Positions 1 to 10,383 of a DNA stretch of 64,000 nucleotides are shown piece by piece; the first letter of the stretch is position 1, and every line of letters starts with the position of its first letter. Both the position numbers and the translations under genes were made by a program. This stretch comes from Pseudoscleropodium purum (taxonomy: Eukaryota; Streptophyta; Bryopsida; Hypnales; Brachytheciaceae): the NCBI GenBank assembly GCA_963969395.1, contig OZ017796.1, positions 29,130,243 to 29,194,242 on the forward strand. Direction: 5' to 3'. The notes under the pieces were generated by a model. The model did not search any database and was not told where the DNA came from. It saw only the letters and a program-made list of their open reading frames with translations.

Positions 1-98
1 GGAGCGTCAGATCTATTTCCTAGTTTTAGAGCAAATGCTACAATTTTGGAACTCTGAAACACATCATTTAATCAGTAGGTTAAATGACCATCCGTAGG

Positions 99-178
99 TT
101 AACCCTTAATGGTCACAGTTTCTGAAAATACACTGAAAATTTAGCTCCAAGGGGCTGGCTGTGACGTTCAAGGGTTAA
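99..178. repeat. Short imperfect inverted repeat in a Nudix-gene intron
   Basis: The two ends, TTAACCCTTAATGGTCACAG and the reverse complement of CTGTGACGTTCAAGGGTTAA, match at 17 of 20 positions and enclose about 40 bp. It lies in the intron before the first visible Nudix exon. It could be a tiny terminal-inverted-repeat transposon remnant, but I could not define a target-site duplication. Confidence 0.45.
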
Positions 179-285
179 TTTGCAGGTTGTCATTCCCTCA
201 GCCTGCTTAACCGATTCCTCAAGAATTCAGTCTTCTTGGCATCACACCTTGTAACTGCATTGTTTTTTTTAACTGTGATTGCCAG

Positions 286-864
286 ATGGAGATATTGAGA
301 ACTTCCAATTGGTGTCCCTCACGGATGTTGCAAAGATGGTTTGCACACCTGGTCAATACAAGCTCAATTCTTCTTTGGTTGTAGTGGACTTCCTGTTCAG
401 ACATGGGTATGTCTTTCTACATTAAACTAGTAAAGAGAGTTTTGTATTCTTTGGCAATTGTGAAAAGAAACTATTCAACTGTCATATTAGTTAAAATGGC
501 TATTGAGATCCTTGTATCCATACCAGTCCTAGGATTTCGAGCTCCATGCACTTGAGTTGTCACAAGTTTGGAGCAAGGTTTTTTTGAGTAATACTATGCA
601 TGGAGGACCACTCATACTGTACTCCTTTATTTGGGAGGGAGTGCCACAAAGTGGTCTTTGTGTAGTAGACTGTACTGCTCAAAAAAACTTTTGTTTGAAG
701 CCTTAATACATGTCATCTAACATATGCCAATGACCGTCTTACTAATTAATGACACAACTTCATTTTATTAATTAATTCATGCTCTCCATTGCAGACATAT
801 CAACCCTATGCAAACGGGGTACATTCATCTGCATGAAAGCCTGCACAGTGGGGATAACCACTAA
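286..864 (+). CDS. Nudix hydrolase, NUDT20/24-like, C-terminal two exons only (5' part outside window)
   Basis: Two exons are visible: 286-406 (acceptor TTGCCAG after a T-rich tract, donor GG|GTATGT) and 795-864 (acceptor TTGCAG, stop TAA 862-864). Joined in phase they encode about 63 residues, containing SLTDVAK, then VVVDFLFRHG, then a tail with TGYIHLHESLH. Plant chloroplast Nudix hydrolases of the NUDT20/NUDT24 group (N-terminal DUF4743 plus Nudix domain) end with a very similar block, DFLFRHG followed by SGY and a short basic tail. The catalytic Nudix box is upstream of the window, so activity cannot be judged. The family is thought to hydrolyse damaged thiamine-diphosphate-type or other nucleoside-diphosphate-linked compounds. 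Positions 1-285 look like intron. Assignment rests on recalled conservation of the C-terminus. Confidence 0.75.
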
Positions 865-2321
865 ACCATACTAAGGTAGATGTAGCCATAACCGTGACTG
901 TCCCCATGGGTGTGACCTATATTTGTACTGTTCACCGTTACTTTTAGTCCCATGAGCGGCATGTAGGAAAAAATGATGGTTTTAGCTTACTGTGATCCTT
1001 GAAAAAGGTGCCGTTTGTTTTAGAAATAGATGCGCTGTTGGATGGAATAAAGTTTACAGAGTTTTTATTGCAAGAATTAATAAAGTGACTTGGGAGCTAA
1101 TTTATGGTTCTGTAAACGGCGGTTTAGGGGCTAAGTAGCACAATTTACTGTGCAATCTTTCATTGATTAGCTTCACGTTGGAGGCAGATATGGGGACAAC
1201 TGCAACAATAATGGGTGCCTCCTCAGTCTTTATTTCAGTCTTTGAATGACGGTGATTAACAAAGAGGTTCCTTACTTAACAAATAGGTTCAGAACGATGT
1301 CTAAAACTTTGAGGGTTGCAAACTGTGCGTGATTAGGAACTTCTTAGCAAAATATTGTCTCACATATTCGGCAGAGAAGCATGGACTTCGTGGGTACAGA
1401 GACTGATTTATATTCAGAGAGGACCAGTACACATGGAGAGACATGGGCCCCTGAATTACAGGTCTACAGCCAACTACAAGGTAGTGCGTGGTCTCCATTT
1501 GAAGAATATCATGCTGGTTCGCAAGAGAGTGTCCAGAATTCAACGCCAACCGGCGTTTCACGCCCTGCTGCTGTCCACGCAGTAGGTGCAGCCTGGCACG
1601 GAGGGCAGCAACGTCAAAACGAGCACAGTATTGGAGTACGCTCGCTGCCAAGATCGGTCCAAGCGCCGTCAGTCATCGAAGGCCGTGCGTTGTACAGGCA
1701 ACAGACTTTGGTGGAGCAGGTTCACAGTCTGAGCACAACGCGCACTGCAGGGATCAGTGACAGTGCACTGCGCCGAACTCCATATGAAACCCGGAACTCC
1801 GTCCGCCCACAGACACCCCGGGCTGCATGGGCACCATGCGCTGCAGCAGGTGCACATGAGTCAACGTTGTTAAACTCCTCTCATTTGTTTCATCATGATT
1901 AATTACCTTCAGATCGTGACAACTAGAGATTTAGAAATTACTGCAGGAATTCAAAGAGTAGAAAAATGCCTCTCGGAATTGCCTCCGATCGCTTACTGTG
2001 CATTCTTACTGCCCACAACATTGTCGAGATCACTACGTTGCAATGACACTGTGTACCTTCAGTAATTTGTACATCAAGGCAGCGACGCCATGCACTGCCA
2101 CTTCGGCCACACTGGTCCAAGCATCACTTCGGAGTAACGATCGTGAGCACAGACAGGTCGTAAGATAGGATCAGGTGACCACGGCGCCTCCACGGTAACT
2201 GCACATTTTGTCCAGCAGCGACGCAAGGGTACAGATTTAGTGTACATATGATATTGTAGTTTAAATCAAACCCACATGTATAAAGAACCGACGCAGTTGA
2301 GAGGTTTAGTGAGTACTTCTC
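865..2321. other. 3' flank of the Nudix gene and unassigned GC-richer spacer
   Basis: The first part (to about 1300) is probably 3' UTR. From about 1300 to 2300 the base composition is GC-richer, with overlapping open frames on both strands, the longest being 173 codons at 1381-1902 (+) and 116 codons at 1301-1651 (minus). None shows a domain I recognise and they overlap one another, so I do not call a gene. The stretch may belong to the transposon that follows or to an older mobile element. Confidence 0.5.
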
Positions 2322-4250
2322 ATGATTGTAGATGGAGGGCTCACGGCTGCTGCCTCGGGAGAGCGCCAACCTGTACAGCGCAGTGAGCAGCAGACGCCGC
2401 AGATTCACACCAGGCGCCGGCGAAGGCCAAACACCAAATGGACTGACGAGCAGTTGAAGGCGGCAATATCAGCAGTGGATGCCGGAAACAAAATCACAAC
2501 TGTGGCTAAAGATTTTGGTATCCCTGCATCCTCTCTAAGAGATCACCTCAATGGTAAGACATTGCAACGAAAAAGGGGGAGACAAGGGGTTCTTACCATA
2601 GAGGAGGAAACTGCATTAGTTCGTTGGATGCTTGAGATGCAAGATCTAGCACATCCGATTTCTGTAATAGAATTGAAGAGTAAGGTCACAGAGATCACAC
2701 AAGAACGGTGGACACCATTCACAGATGGCATACCTGGGCGTGGATGGATGCGATGGTTTAGACATCGTCATCCCGAGTTGACTCTTAGATCTGCACAGGG
2801 TTTGGAAGAGGGGCGAGCAAAAGCATTGAATCCTACCAATGTAGCTTCGTTTTACACAAATCTAGAGAAAGTGTACAGACGCCATGGCTACCCTTCGTCC
2901 CAGATCTGGAATGCAGATGAATCAAGGGCACAAGCAGGCAGAAATGGAGGGGGAACTCTTGTTTTTGCACTGAAGGGAACTAGGGCTGTGCACACAACTA
3001 TACCAAACAATAGAGAGCATTTAACAGTGTTGTCATGCGTGAACGCAGTTGGAGAATACATTCCAAATTTTTACATTTTCAAAGGAAAACGCAAGCAAAG
3101 GAACTATATAATCAGATGCGAACCTCAGGCTTGCATGGCAATGCAACCCAATGGGTGGATGACAGCATACTTGTTCTCAGCTTGGATCTCGCACTTCATA
3201 TCCATTGTGAGAAAAAGGTACGAACTATCAGAGAGGAATAGGCATCTTCTTGTTCTAGATGGGCATGGGTCACACGTCACATTGGAGGTAGTGCAAAAGG
3301 CTAAGGTGGAAGGCCTTGACATAGTCACACTCCCTAGTCACACTAGCTATAGACTACAACCTCTAGATGTTAGCATCTTCAAACCCTTCAAAACCGCATT
3401 CCGAACCTATAGAAATAAGTGGACTATTCAGAACAAAGGCAGAGGCGCACAAAAGGAAGAACTAGCGGAATGGGTTTCATTGGGACTACGGAAGGCTCTC
3501 ACTCCTGCAAACATTAAGAAAGGATTCATGACTACTGGGATATGGCCCCTGCGTGCAACAGCTATGGATTCGCACATGAAACCTAGTACATGTTTTCTGG
3601 AAGGAGAAGGAGACGAGGAAGACACAAATGACGACGCAGACTGTGACAGCGTGGACGAGCAGGTGCAGCAGCCCGAAACTGACGAGGTACTAGAACATGA
3701 TAACGTCCCATGTCTGCCACAGCAGGGCAGGTCGCAGGGCAAGTCGCAGGAAGGAAATGAGGAGGAAAGCGAAGCCCGAGCCACCGTCGACTACCTCGAG
3801 CAGCAGGGCAGCGCTGAGGGACGATACGAGGAAAGGGACGAACAGGGTACAGTCGAGTGGCTGCAGCAGCAAGCCAACTCGGAGGGAGGAGATCAGCGGG
3901 AAAGCGACCAACATGGAAATGAGACCGAGCACATCACAGAGGATTCCGAGATAATTAGGGAAACACAAGAAGAGGAACAATACTTCGTGCAATCCGACAG
4001 TGACAATGGAGTGGACTTGGATCGAAACTCAGAGTCAGATCAGGATTGTCCAGGAAGTATCGCACCGCGCAATCTTTTTCCATTGCCGCACATACAGAGA
4101 TCTGCAAGAATCCGGGTGAGAAATGAGGAGCCCGTGATTGACTACTCAAAATCAATTATCATGACGTCTGATGAATACATAGACGCACTGAAATCAAAAA
4201 TTGCTAAGAAGGAAGCTGTAGCAAAAGAGCGCGAAGCTCGCAAAAACTAA
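2322..4250 (+). CDS. pogo/Tigger-like DDE transposase (HTH_psq + DDE_1)
   Basis: Single-exon 642-codon frame starting at an ATG. Domains in order: a psq-type helix-turn-helix at about residues 40-80 (KWTDEQLKAAISAVDAGNKI, then SSLRDHLNGK); a CENP-B-like second DNA-binding region at about 85-165 (GRGWMRWFRHRHPEL); and a DDE_1 catalytic domain at about 180-400. The triad is visible as D199 in NADESR, D313 in LVLDGHGSH and D349 in LQPLDVSIFKPFK, with the usual close spacing between the last two. An acidic, Gln/Glu-rich region (about 425-590) follows and the frame stops at 4250 within a basic helix. Such enzymes cut and paste Tc1/mariner-superfamily elements at TA sites in the nucleus. Base composition is much richer in GC than the flanks to the right. 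I could not find matching terminal inverted repeats within about 600 bp either side, so the element boundaries are unknown. It is a domesticated or recently silenced copy if the C-terminal stop is real. Confidence 0.88.
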   Translation: MIVDGGLTAAASGERQPVQRSEQQTPQIHTRRRRRPNTKWTDEQLKAAISAVDAGNKITTVAKDFGIPASSLRDHLNGKTLQRKRGRQGVLTIEEETALVRWMLEMQDLAHPISVIELKSKVTEITQERWTPFTDGIPGRGWMRWFRHRHPELTLRSAQGLEEGRAKALNPTNVASFYTNLEKVYRRHGYPSSQIWNADESRAQAGRNGGGTLVFALKGTRAVHTTIPNNREHLTVLSCVNAVGEYIPNFYIFKGKRKQRNYIIRCEPQACMAMQPNGWMTAYLFSAWISHFISIVRKRYELSERNRHLLVLDGHGSHVTLEVVQKAKVEGLDIVTLPSHTSYRLQPLDVSIFKPFKTAFRTYRNKWTIQNKGRGAQKEELAEWVSLGLRKALTPANIKKGFMTTGIWPLRATAMDSHMKPSTCFLEGEGDEEDTNDDADCDSVDEQVQQPETDEVLEHDNVPCLPQQGRSQGKSQEGNEEESEARATVDYLEQQGSAEGRYEERDEQGTVEWLQQQANSEGGDQRESDQHGNETEHITEDSEIIRETQEEEQYFVQSDSDNGVDLDRNSESDQDCPGSIAPRNLFPLPHIQRSARIRVRNEEPVIDYSKSIIMTSDEYIDALKSKIAKKEAVAKEREARKN

Positions 4251-4436
4251 GCAGAACAGAAGAGAAATCAACGTAAGGAAGAGAAAGCAAGGAAAGAAGC
4301 AGAAAAGGTAATGAGACGCATTCAAGCGGAACAGAGAAAGGCAGAGAAGGAATGTGAGAAGGCCAGAAAGCGTATGGAAGTGGAGGCTAGAAAGCGCCGT
4401 AAGCTGGGAGGTGGACCATCTCACCTCCACATTTGA
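4251..4436 (+). pseudogene. In-frame continuation of the transposase C-terminus beyond a stop codon
   Basis: Directly after the TAA at 4248-4250 the same frame stays open for 61 codons to TGA at 4434-4436. It encodes a highly charged Lys/Arg/Glu/Ala helix (for example RNQRKEEKARKEAEK) that continues the basic tail of the preceding frame. Such charged coiled-coil tails are common in jerky/Tigger-type transposases. The simplest reading is one nonsense substitution that removed the tail. Stop-codon readthrough or a base-call error are alternatives. Confidence 0.7.
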
Positions 4437-6564
4437 AAATTTTTTTAGCAAGGCGGGAAGGTGTTCGAAGATGGCCTAAGCAGGAAGAAGGCGAGCAAAG
4501 CAGCGCTGCGCGGGGGGAGCCTGGCAGAGCAGCTGTGACCGTTGGCAAGCAGTGCCTCGCCGGCCTCGGCAGCCTGCGATTGGCCAGCCCGCGCATGGCG
4601 CACCTGCGACCATGTGGCTGCCAACGCAGGCACGGTATTGAAGGCTTTACACATGGCTTATGATAGAGTGCATTGTGCTTTTTAGTGCATAGGAGACTAT
4701 TTTGCATGCGCTTGAACATGTTTTTTGACTTCTCCTACCACTGTTTTGGAAGTGTCAGAGTGTGAGATTTAGGAGCACTTCTACATGACTTCATGATGAA
4801 CATGAATCGTTTTGAGATACTACTGAAATTGGTTTACGGATAAATATATGACAGTAAAGGCTTCGCTTCCACTTTCTTATGAAGGCAGCTACTCACTACT
4901 ATAGATTTATGTTGAATGCATACTTTATAAATGTCTAGTAATTACATGCTGATGATTCAAGCTTCCAAAACAATATCAATATTTTTCATTTCCTCTTCCT
5001 AATCTAGGAATATTATTTTTAAACTTCATAAAGTAGTCTTGCTACACTAAAACCCTTAAACTCACGGTTATGGGTGCAGCCACCTTAAACCATGCAGCAA
5101 TGCTCAACCTGGGACTTCAAAGTAAACCACCCCATTACTGGCAGAATGACTAATGCAATATGGATATTGCTATCCAGAAAATGTGGGAATAAATTTCAGT
5201 GGTAGATAAGCAATAAGAAACAATATTACAATTGAAAAAATGATTTTTGGACTTCATGTGATTTTAAATTTTTTTAAAGAAGAGTGCTACCTAAAATGTC
5301 CCATTTCAACTCATAGACATGATTGTCAGCATCAAAAAAATAGCTATTATATAGCTTCTACCAAACCATGCCCAATCTAGTCCATAATGACTTCAAAACC
5401 AAATACTAACTTCTAAAGATAGAATGAATTGATTTGCATTCATTTGAAGCTAACTTAAGATGAATTAACAAGAGTGTAATTAAAGCATAGATTCTACCCA
5501 TTCTAGATATATGCCATATATCTTCATTTTGTGCAATCAACTCCTCAAAGTAAGCAATTAATTTCTTCATTTGTATTTTTTGTTTTTCAATGGAAACAAC
5601 TTGGAATGGCACCCATGTTTGGAATGGGGAAGTTTACCTTAATTGTGGGTTCTATGGCATCCATGGCATCCACAAGCATCACTTTTGATTAGAAACATTA
5701 AATTAATATTAGTGAGTGGAAGGTCCTAAGTATCAATCTTGTGTAGCACCTCAAATTCTTTTGGGAAGAATATAATACATATATTCAAAATTAGAAGAAT
5801 TTATTTTGTTCCCTATTATGATATTGGTATGAATTTATTTTCTTATAGCAAGTGATAGTAATTTATACTACTTTACATGATTCTCATGATGATTTTCGGC
5901 TAAAATGTTTTTGTATTGTACTAATTTCAATTTCTTTTGTGGTGACACTAGTTTTGGTCCTCACTAATAGTACAATTTAGTGTAATATTTTTTGCAAAAT
6001 TTTTGTAAAGGTTTAGAAGGTTAATTATATTCCTATATGCATTAGGTTGTTTAGAAAAGTTTATGAATAATCAACATACAAGTTGTGCCGAATACACTTC
6101 ATAGAATGAAGTTTATAATGTACATACATTATTCAAAAGTATTAGATATATCTTTTAAGTTTGATTCTAATCTTCATGTTGAGTTTTTTTTTATTCCACA
6201 ATTCTAAACCATTTGAATGCCTATGTATTCAATTTTTATTTATTAATTCAAACATTTGAGGAATAAAATAAGACATACAATATAAGAAAAAAGAATATTT
6301 TAAGTATAGTCCTAGTAGTATAGTCTTTTATGTAATGACCTTCAATGACTATGCTTTCATTGGAAACGCTCAAAAACTCTCTCAGAACAATCGGACAACA
6401 CACTTCAAAAATCCATAGCAAATTCATACTTTGTCCAAAAAAATAAAATTCCAGTTGCTTCCTTCATTTCTCACATTTGTCTTTGTATGGAAAAAATCTG
6501 AATTTTTTTTGCTAATAGCAACAAGACAAACCACTCATTTTGCCTGTCAAAGGGAGGTTTACAA
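4437..6564. other. AT-rich spacer, no gene seen
   Basis: Up to about 4700 the DNA remains GC-rich and is probably the 3' part of the transposon. From there on it is AT-rich with only short, low-complexity open frames. I see no conserved coding signal, RNA gene or clear repeat boundary. Confidence 0.6.
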
Positions 6565-6850
6565 CATTAGTGCAAAAAATTTAAGTTAAGAAGATTCAAA
6601 GTCAAATAATCTAATCCTACAAAGTGCAAAAAAAACTTCTTTTCTTTACTTTAAACACAAATATCTTGCATTCTCTGTAGATACAATTTTTGAAATTTAT
6701 TCCGCATATTCTAATACATGTTAGGTGTTAGATTCTAAATTTAGATGTAAAAAAAAACAATTTTTAGAATTTTTTTTCTTCTTTATAATAGAAATGGCAA
6801 TTTTGAGGATTTTTTGGCAAAAATAAAGGCCTTGATCCTATAGGGGTTAA
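6565..6850 (+). repeat. Partial copy of the TTAACCCC-ended AT-rich repeat family (3' end)
   Basis: This segment shares, in the same order, the block ATTAGTGCAAAAAA..AAGTTAAGAAGATTCAAAG, then ACTTTAAACACAAATATCTTGCA, and the terminal block GGCAATTTTGAGG..TTTTTTGGCAAAAA..GGCCTTG..TAGGGGTTAA with copies ending at 59405 and around 28400-28560. The terminus TAGGGGTTAA ends at 6850. The 5' limit is not clear. Confidence 0.6.
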
Positions 6851-7017
6851 TATAATGTAATTTCATTTCTGTTCCCTAAATTGAATATAACACAATAAAG
6901 TGGTTAAAAAGAAAGTCTCCTTATACCAAAAACGGTGGATCTTCTTGAAGAGGTCCTCCTTGGCCATGGTGAATTGACCTCCTCGTCCTTCAAGAAAATC
7001 AACTATAATTTTATAAT

Positions 7018-7229
7018 GGTCAAGGAAGATTGACCCCTCTATTGCCTCACTAGAGGATAAATGTCAAAATTGCCCTCTACTTTGTGCTGCTTAAATTTTG
7101 TATTTCATTTTGGATTGCAATTATGAATTGAGAGTTTGCAAATTTTATCATATGAGGCACATAAGAAAATTTCAGGGTTTTCTACAAGGATAAAACATGG
7201 GGCCATAGAGGGGACAATCCTCCCTGGCC
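7018..7229 (+). mobile_element. Mutator-like MITE, copy 1 (212 bp)
   Basis: Terminal inverted repeats start GGTCAAGGAAGATTGACCCC and end GGGGACAATCCTCCCTGGCC. The element is flanked by a perfect 9-bp direct repeat TTTTATAAT at 7009-7017 and 7230-7238, the duplication length typical of Mutator-like elements. The interior (for example GAATTGAGAGTTTGCAAATTTTATCATATG) matches copy 2 at 7949-8194 in inverted orientation. There is no coding capacity, so it is non-autonomous. A further partial inverted copy seems to lie just outside, at about 7250-7305. Confidence 0.85.
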
Positions 7230-7603
7230 TTTTATAATTGCCAGTTGGCCAGCCATGATACTGTAAAATAGGGGGCAATTTGTCACATTTACTCTAGACT
7301 GGGGGAACGAGCCAGGGTTTCAAATCACTCCACCCGTCGTCCTTGGCATTCGGATTTCAAGGCACGAAGTCCGTCACGAACCAGCTCCCGTGCTCCACTG
7401 CACACGCATTTTGTGTGGCGCTTCAAAATCTTGCAGTGAGCTTAACTGAAGTCAACATCACTGACAAGTGATAAACATTGATACGCTCACACGATTCCAA
7501 ACATCGAATGACCCTATCACTCGCCTCTGAAGGCGATAAGGATAAACCCATAAAAAATAAATCAGATCAAATCAATCCAAACCTCGAATTAATCAGTTGC
7601 CAC

Positions 7604-7729
7604 CAGGGCTTTTTATTTGGCACAGTTGTCCCCCTTGCTGGCTTCACTACAAAGGCCAGTTTTTGGATGAAGCCAGAGAGGTCAGATTTCTGACAGTCTG
7701 GCAAAATTTTGCCGAAAAAAGAAGCCCTG
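7604..7729. mobile_element. hAT-like MITE (126 bp)
   Basis: Ends are CAGGGCTTTTTATTTGGCA and TGCCGAAAAAAGAAGCCCTG, an imperfect terminal inverted repeat beginning CAGGGCTT. Both sides carry the same 8-bp sequence GTTGCCAC (7596-7603 and 7730-7737). An 8-bp duplication with a CAGGG-type terminus is the signature of the hAT superfamily. The element has no coding capacity. Confidence 0.85.
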
Positions 7730-7948
7730 GTTGCCACTGATTTTATTGTTTTTTGCGGTAAACCATGGTATCAATTGCAACTTGGTCAACTACTTACAAT
7801 CTCCATCTGAATGGACGTGGATGATGCCATGACGCACTAATGTAAATGAGTAATCTTTGCAAAGGTACGTACAATAATCTCACTTACTGATGAGTCGTCC
7901 AAGACCCACGTTGAATACCTCCCGCAGTACGAAATGATATCTCCGAAT

Positions 7949-8194
7949 GGGCCAGGGAGGATTGACCACTATATTGCCCCGTGTTTTACCGTAGTAGAAA
8001 ACCCTGAAATTTTTTATTTGCCACATATGATAAAATTTGCAAATTCTGAATTCATATTTGCAGTCAGAGACCCCAAATGAGTATGAAATGGGGAAGTGAT
8101 GAGATACAAAATTTCAGCGGCACAAAATAGGGGGCAGTTTTGGCATTTACCCTCTGGGAGGGCAATAGAGGGGTCAACTGAATCCTCCCTGACC
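7949..8194 (-). mobile_element. Mutator-like MITE, copy 2 (246 bp)
   Basis: Left end GGGCCAGGGAGGATTGACCA, right end GTCAACTGAATCCTCCCTGACC; these are inverted repeats of each other and match the termini of copy 1 at 7018-7229. A perfect 10-bp direct repeat ATCTCCGAAT flanks it (7939-7948 and 8195-8204), within the 9-10 bp expected for Mutator-like insertions. It sits about 500 bp upstream of the LysM gene start codon. Confidence 0.85.
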
Positions 8195-8204
8195 ATCTCC
8201 GAAT

Positions 8205-8700
8205 CCCAAGAAGAAATGCCCACATTTTTCACGGTGAATCACCCCTGGAACCGACAATGATCAAGTCCACGCCTATAATAAGAAAAATACCCACAAACAA
8301 GAACCTTGTGTGACGCAGGATTGGCAGGAAGGGACCCATTCTATAGGTAGGTCATTGCAGTGACGTGAGCGCTCATTCCGCCGTCGCCTGTCCCCGTAAT
8401 TTTTTCATTTTTTGCCAGACGGTAGATGAATGTGACTGCCGTGGTAGATTTTACGAGTTTCGTTTCCACCCGGCCGAGTGCAGGAAGAATCCCTTATTGG
8501 TGGTGCTGCCACTCAGCCCGCATCTAAGGGTCTAACTGGTCCTCGGCGAAGTTTAGGTTTTGCATCACATCCGACATAAGTGAAGGGCAATCCATTCGAT
8601 TGACTTGGGTTCAGAGGAGGACGCAATTTGAAGCTCTGGTTGCGTACGTTTGGGAGTTTGCAGAGTGTGGGATTGCGAAGAGAACGGGATTGCAGTCGTT
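8205..8700 (+). promoter_or_regulatory. Upstream region of the LysM gene
   Basis: This GC-richer stretch between MITE copy 2 and the LysM start codon presumably holds promoter and 5' UTR. It contains a TGACGTGAGCG motif (about 8360) resembling an ACGT-core bZIP site. No TATA box is convincing. The boundary of transcription cannot be set from sequence. Confidence 0.4.
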
Positions 8701-10359
8701 ATGGGGCAGGGGAAGAGCAAGCACATTGAAGCGCACGCCGTGACGACTCACCACCCGTCGCACACTGATGTCCATGGCGTGCACCACCCCACGCATACTG
8801 GTAATTCTTCTCCCAAATTATTCTTTCCTCTACTCTCAAGCCTCTTCATCTTTCTTGAGGTCGACTCGGCTTAGTTTTTGAATGTTGGAAAACTAGTTTG
8901 CAGGATGTTTGTTCGAGTTCTAGAGCTCGATCTGTCGTAGCCCGATGCGAATTTCCGTTTCGGTCTGTGGAGTTTCGTGCAGGCCATGGTCAATGTGTCT
9001 TATGTATTTAATTTTAGCGATCTCTCGCTTCTCAGTTCGAATTATGAATTCCAATGGCATTTGACGTTTTCAGCGACCATAGCTTCGTTTAGAAAATCGA
9101 TACAAACGCATGTTTTCTGATACCTTGACCGGGCACTACTCTCGATGGCACACTTCCTTATGCAATCGTCAGAGTGACCTTTGGCTTACAGAATGCCAAT
9201 GCAGCACATTTTAGTAGAGGTGGCACCCAAGAAGGCAAGGAATAGGTAAGGAGACCGTGATTATATTCCATAATGGCTAACTTGCATTGGCCTTCTTGTG
9301 ATATCATGGCATTATGTCCGTGTACCATTGTGGACTATAGAACCAACCCGTTGCCCCGCCCGTTGCAGGGGTAGTGAGCAGGTTCTGGGACAGACATGTG
9401 TATTGTCAAGTGTCTTCTTCAATCTAAGATACTCAGATTTGTGTTTTTTGTTGATCAAAGAATTCACAAAGAAGAGGAATCAAGAGTAACGAGTTCCAAC
9501 ACTCCTATGACTCTAACTAGAGAGTGACATAAATTACCTTGAAACGTGAACTCGACGCCCAGTTTCTCTTAAGATACATACATCCACAATTACTAATGGG
9601 ACCGGTATCTTTACCTTGAGAGCGATAAACGAACCCCTGTCATGATGGAAGATTGAAATTGGACGGAAGTAGAGTGTAGTCATTTTACTCCCTTCCTCAA
9701 ATTGGAATTATTTTGTCCCTTCTCATCCACATCAAGGGTACGACATTCGCCCTCACTGAGGATGTACTGATGTGGTATTCTTCGTAGAGCCTTGCTTGAA
9801 CAGCTGTGTAGAGTCTTGATTGAGCATTTGTGGTGAGCCTTGATCGATTGAGCACCTGTGCAGAGCCTTGATTGAGTAAGATTGAATTGGATGCAACTAA
9901 TTAACTAACTCACCACGTACGGAAGTTGTGTTTGGTCACGTGAAAGTAGTACGAGCTTCGTAATGGAAGTACACAAAGTCAACATCGGTTGCCGCTTCCA
10001 TTTGCTGTCTGGACGTGCTCCACAGTCCATTAATTTCCACAGACTGTACTGATGCGTGTGTGTATGGAGGTTCTGCAGGCCACGAAAGCGTGGGCCACCA
10101 GCTGACGGACTGGAGCAACGAGCTGTTCAGTCGGCGCGTGCAGGAGGGCGACACGCTGTGGCACTTGAGTCAGCGCTACTTGGGCGACGGCACCCAGTGG
10201 CCCTACTTGCAGTCGGCTTGCGAGCTGGACCGCAACCCGCACCACTTGCGCCCCGGACGCCCCATCACGCACCACTGCATCAAGGAAGCCAAGGAGGAGG
10301 CTCGACACCACCACCACAAGGGCTCCTTCCATCACGGACACTCCAGGTCTCACCACTAG
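8701..10359 (+). CDS. Small histidine-rich LysM-domain protein with myristoylation-type N-terminus
   Basis: Modelled with two exons, 8701-8800 (donor CTG|GTAATT) and 10079-10359 (acceptor TTCTGCAG), joined in phase 1 to give 126 aa. The N-terminus MGQGKSK fits the N-myristoylation consensus (Gly2, Ser6), and no signal peptide is seen, so a cytosolic or inner-membrane-face location is inferred. Residues about 15-45 and the last 20 residues are rich in His (HHPSHTDVHGVHH; ARHHHHKGSFHHGH), suggesting metal binding. The LysM domain (about residues 52-98) has RRVQEGDTLWHLSQRYLG at its start and a closing PGRPI. LysM modules bind N-acetylglucosamine polymers such as chitin or peptidoglycan, but in small intracellular plant LysM proteins the ligand is unknown. 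The start is the first ATG in the frame that yields a conserved-looking N-terminus. The 1278-bp intron is the least certain part, although both splice sites and the reading phase agree. Confidence 0.78.
9785..9880. repeat. Minisatellite of about 25 bp units in the LysM intron
   Basis: Four degenerate tandem units resembling TAGAGCCTTGATTGAGCACCTGTG run from 9785 to 9880. The unit length varies between about 20 and 27 bp. No coding or splice role is evident. Confidence 0.7.
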
Positions 10360-10383
10360 CTCTTCCCATCACACCAAACGCGT

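Noticed and set aside
1381..1902. 173-codon open frame on the + strand
   Set aside because: Overlaps open frames on the other strand and in other + frames, has no recognisable domain, and its composition can be explained by GC-rich non-coding DNA.
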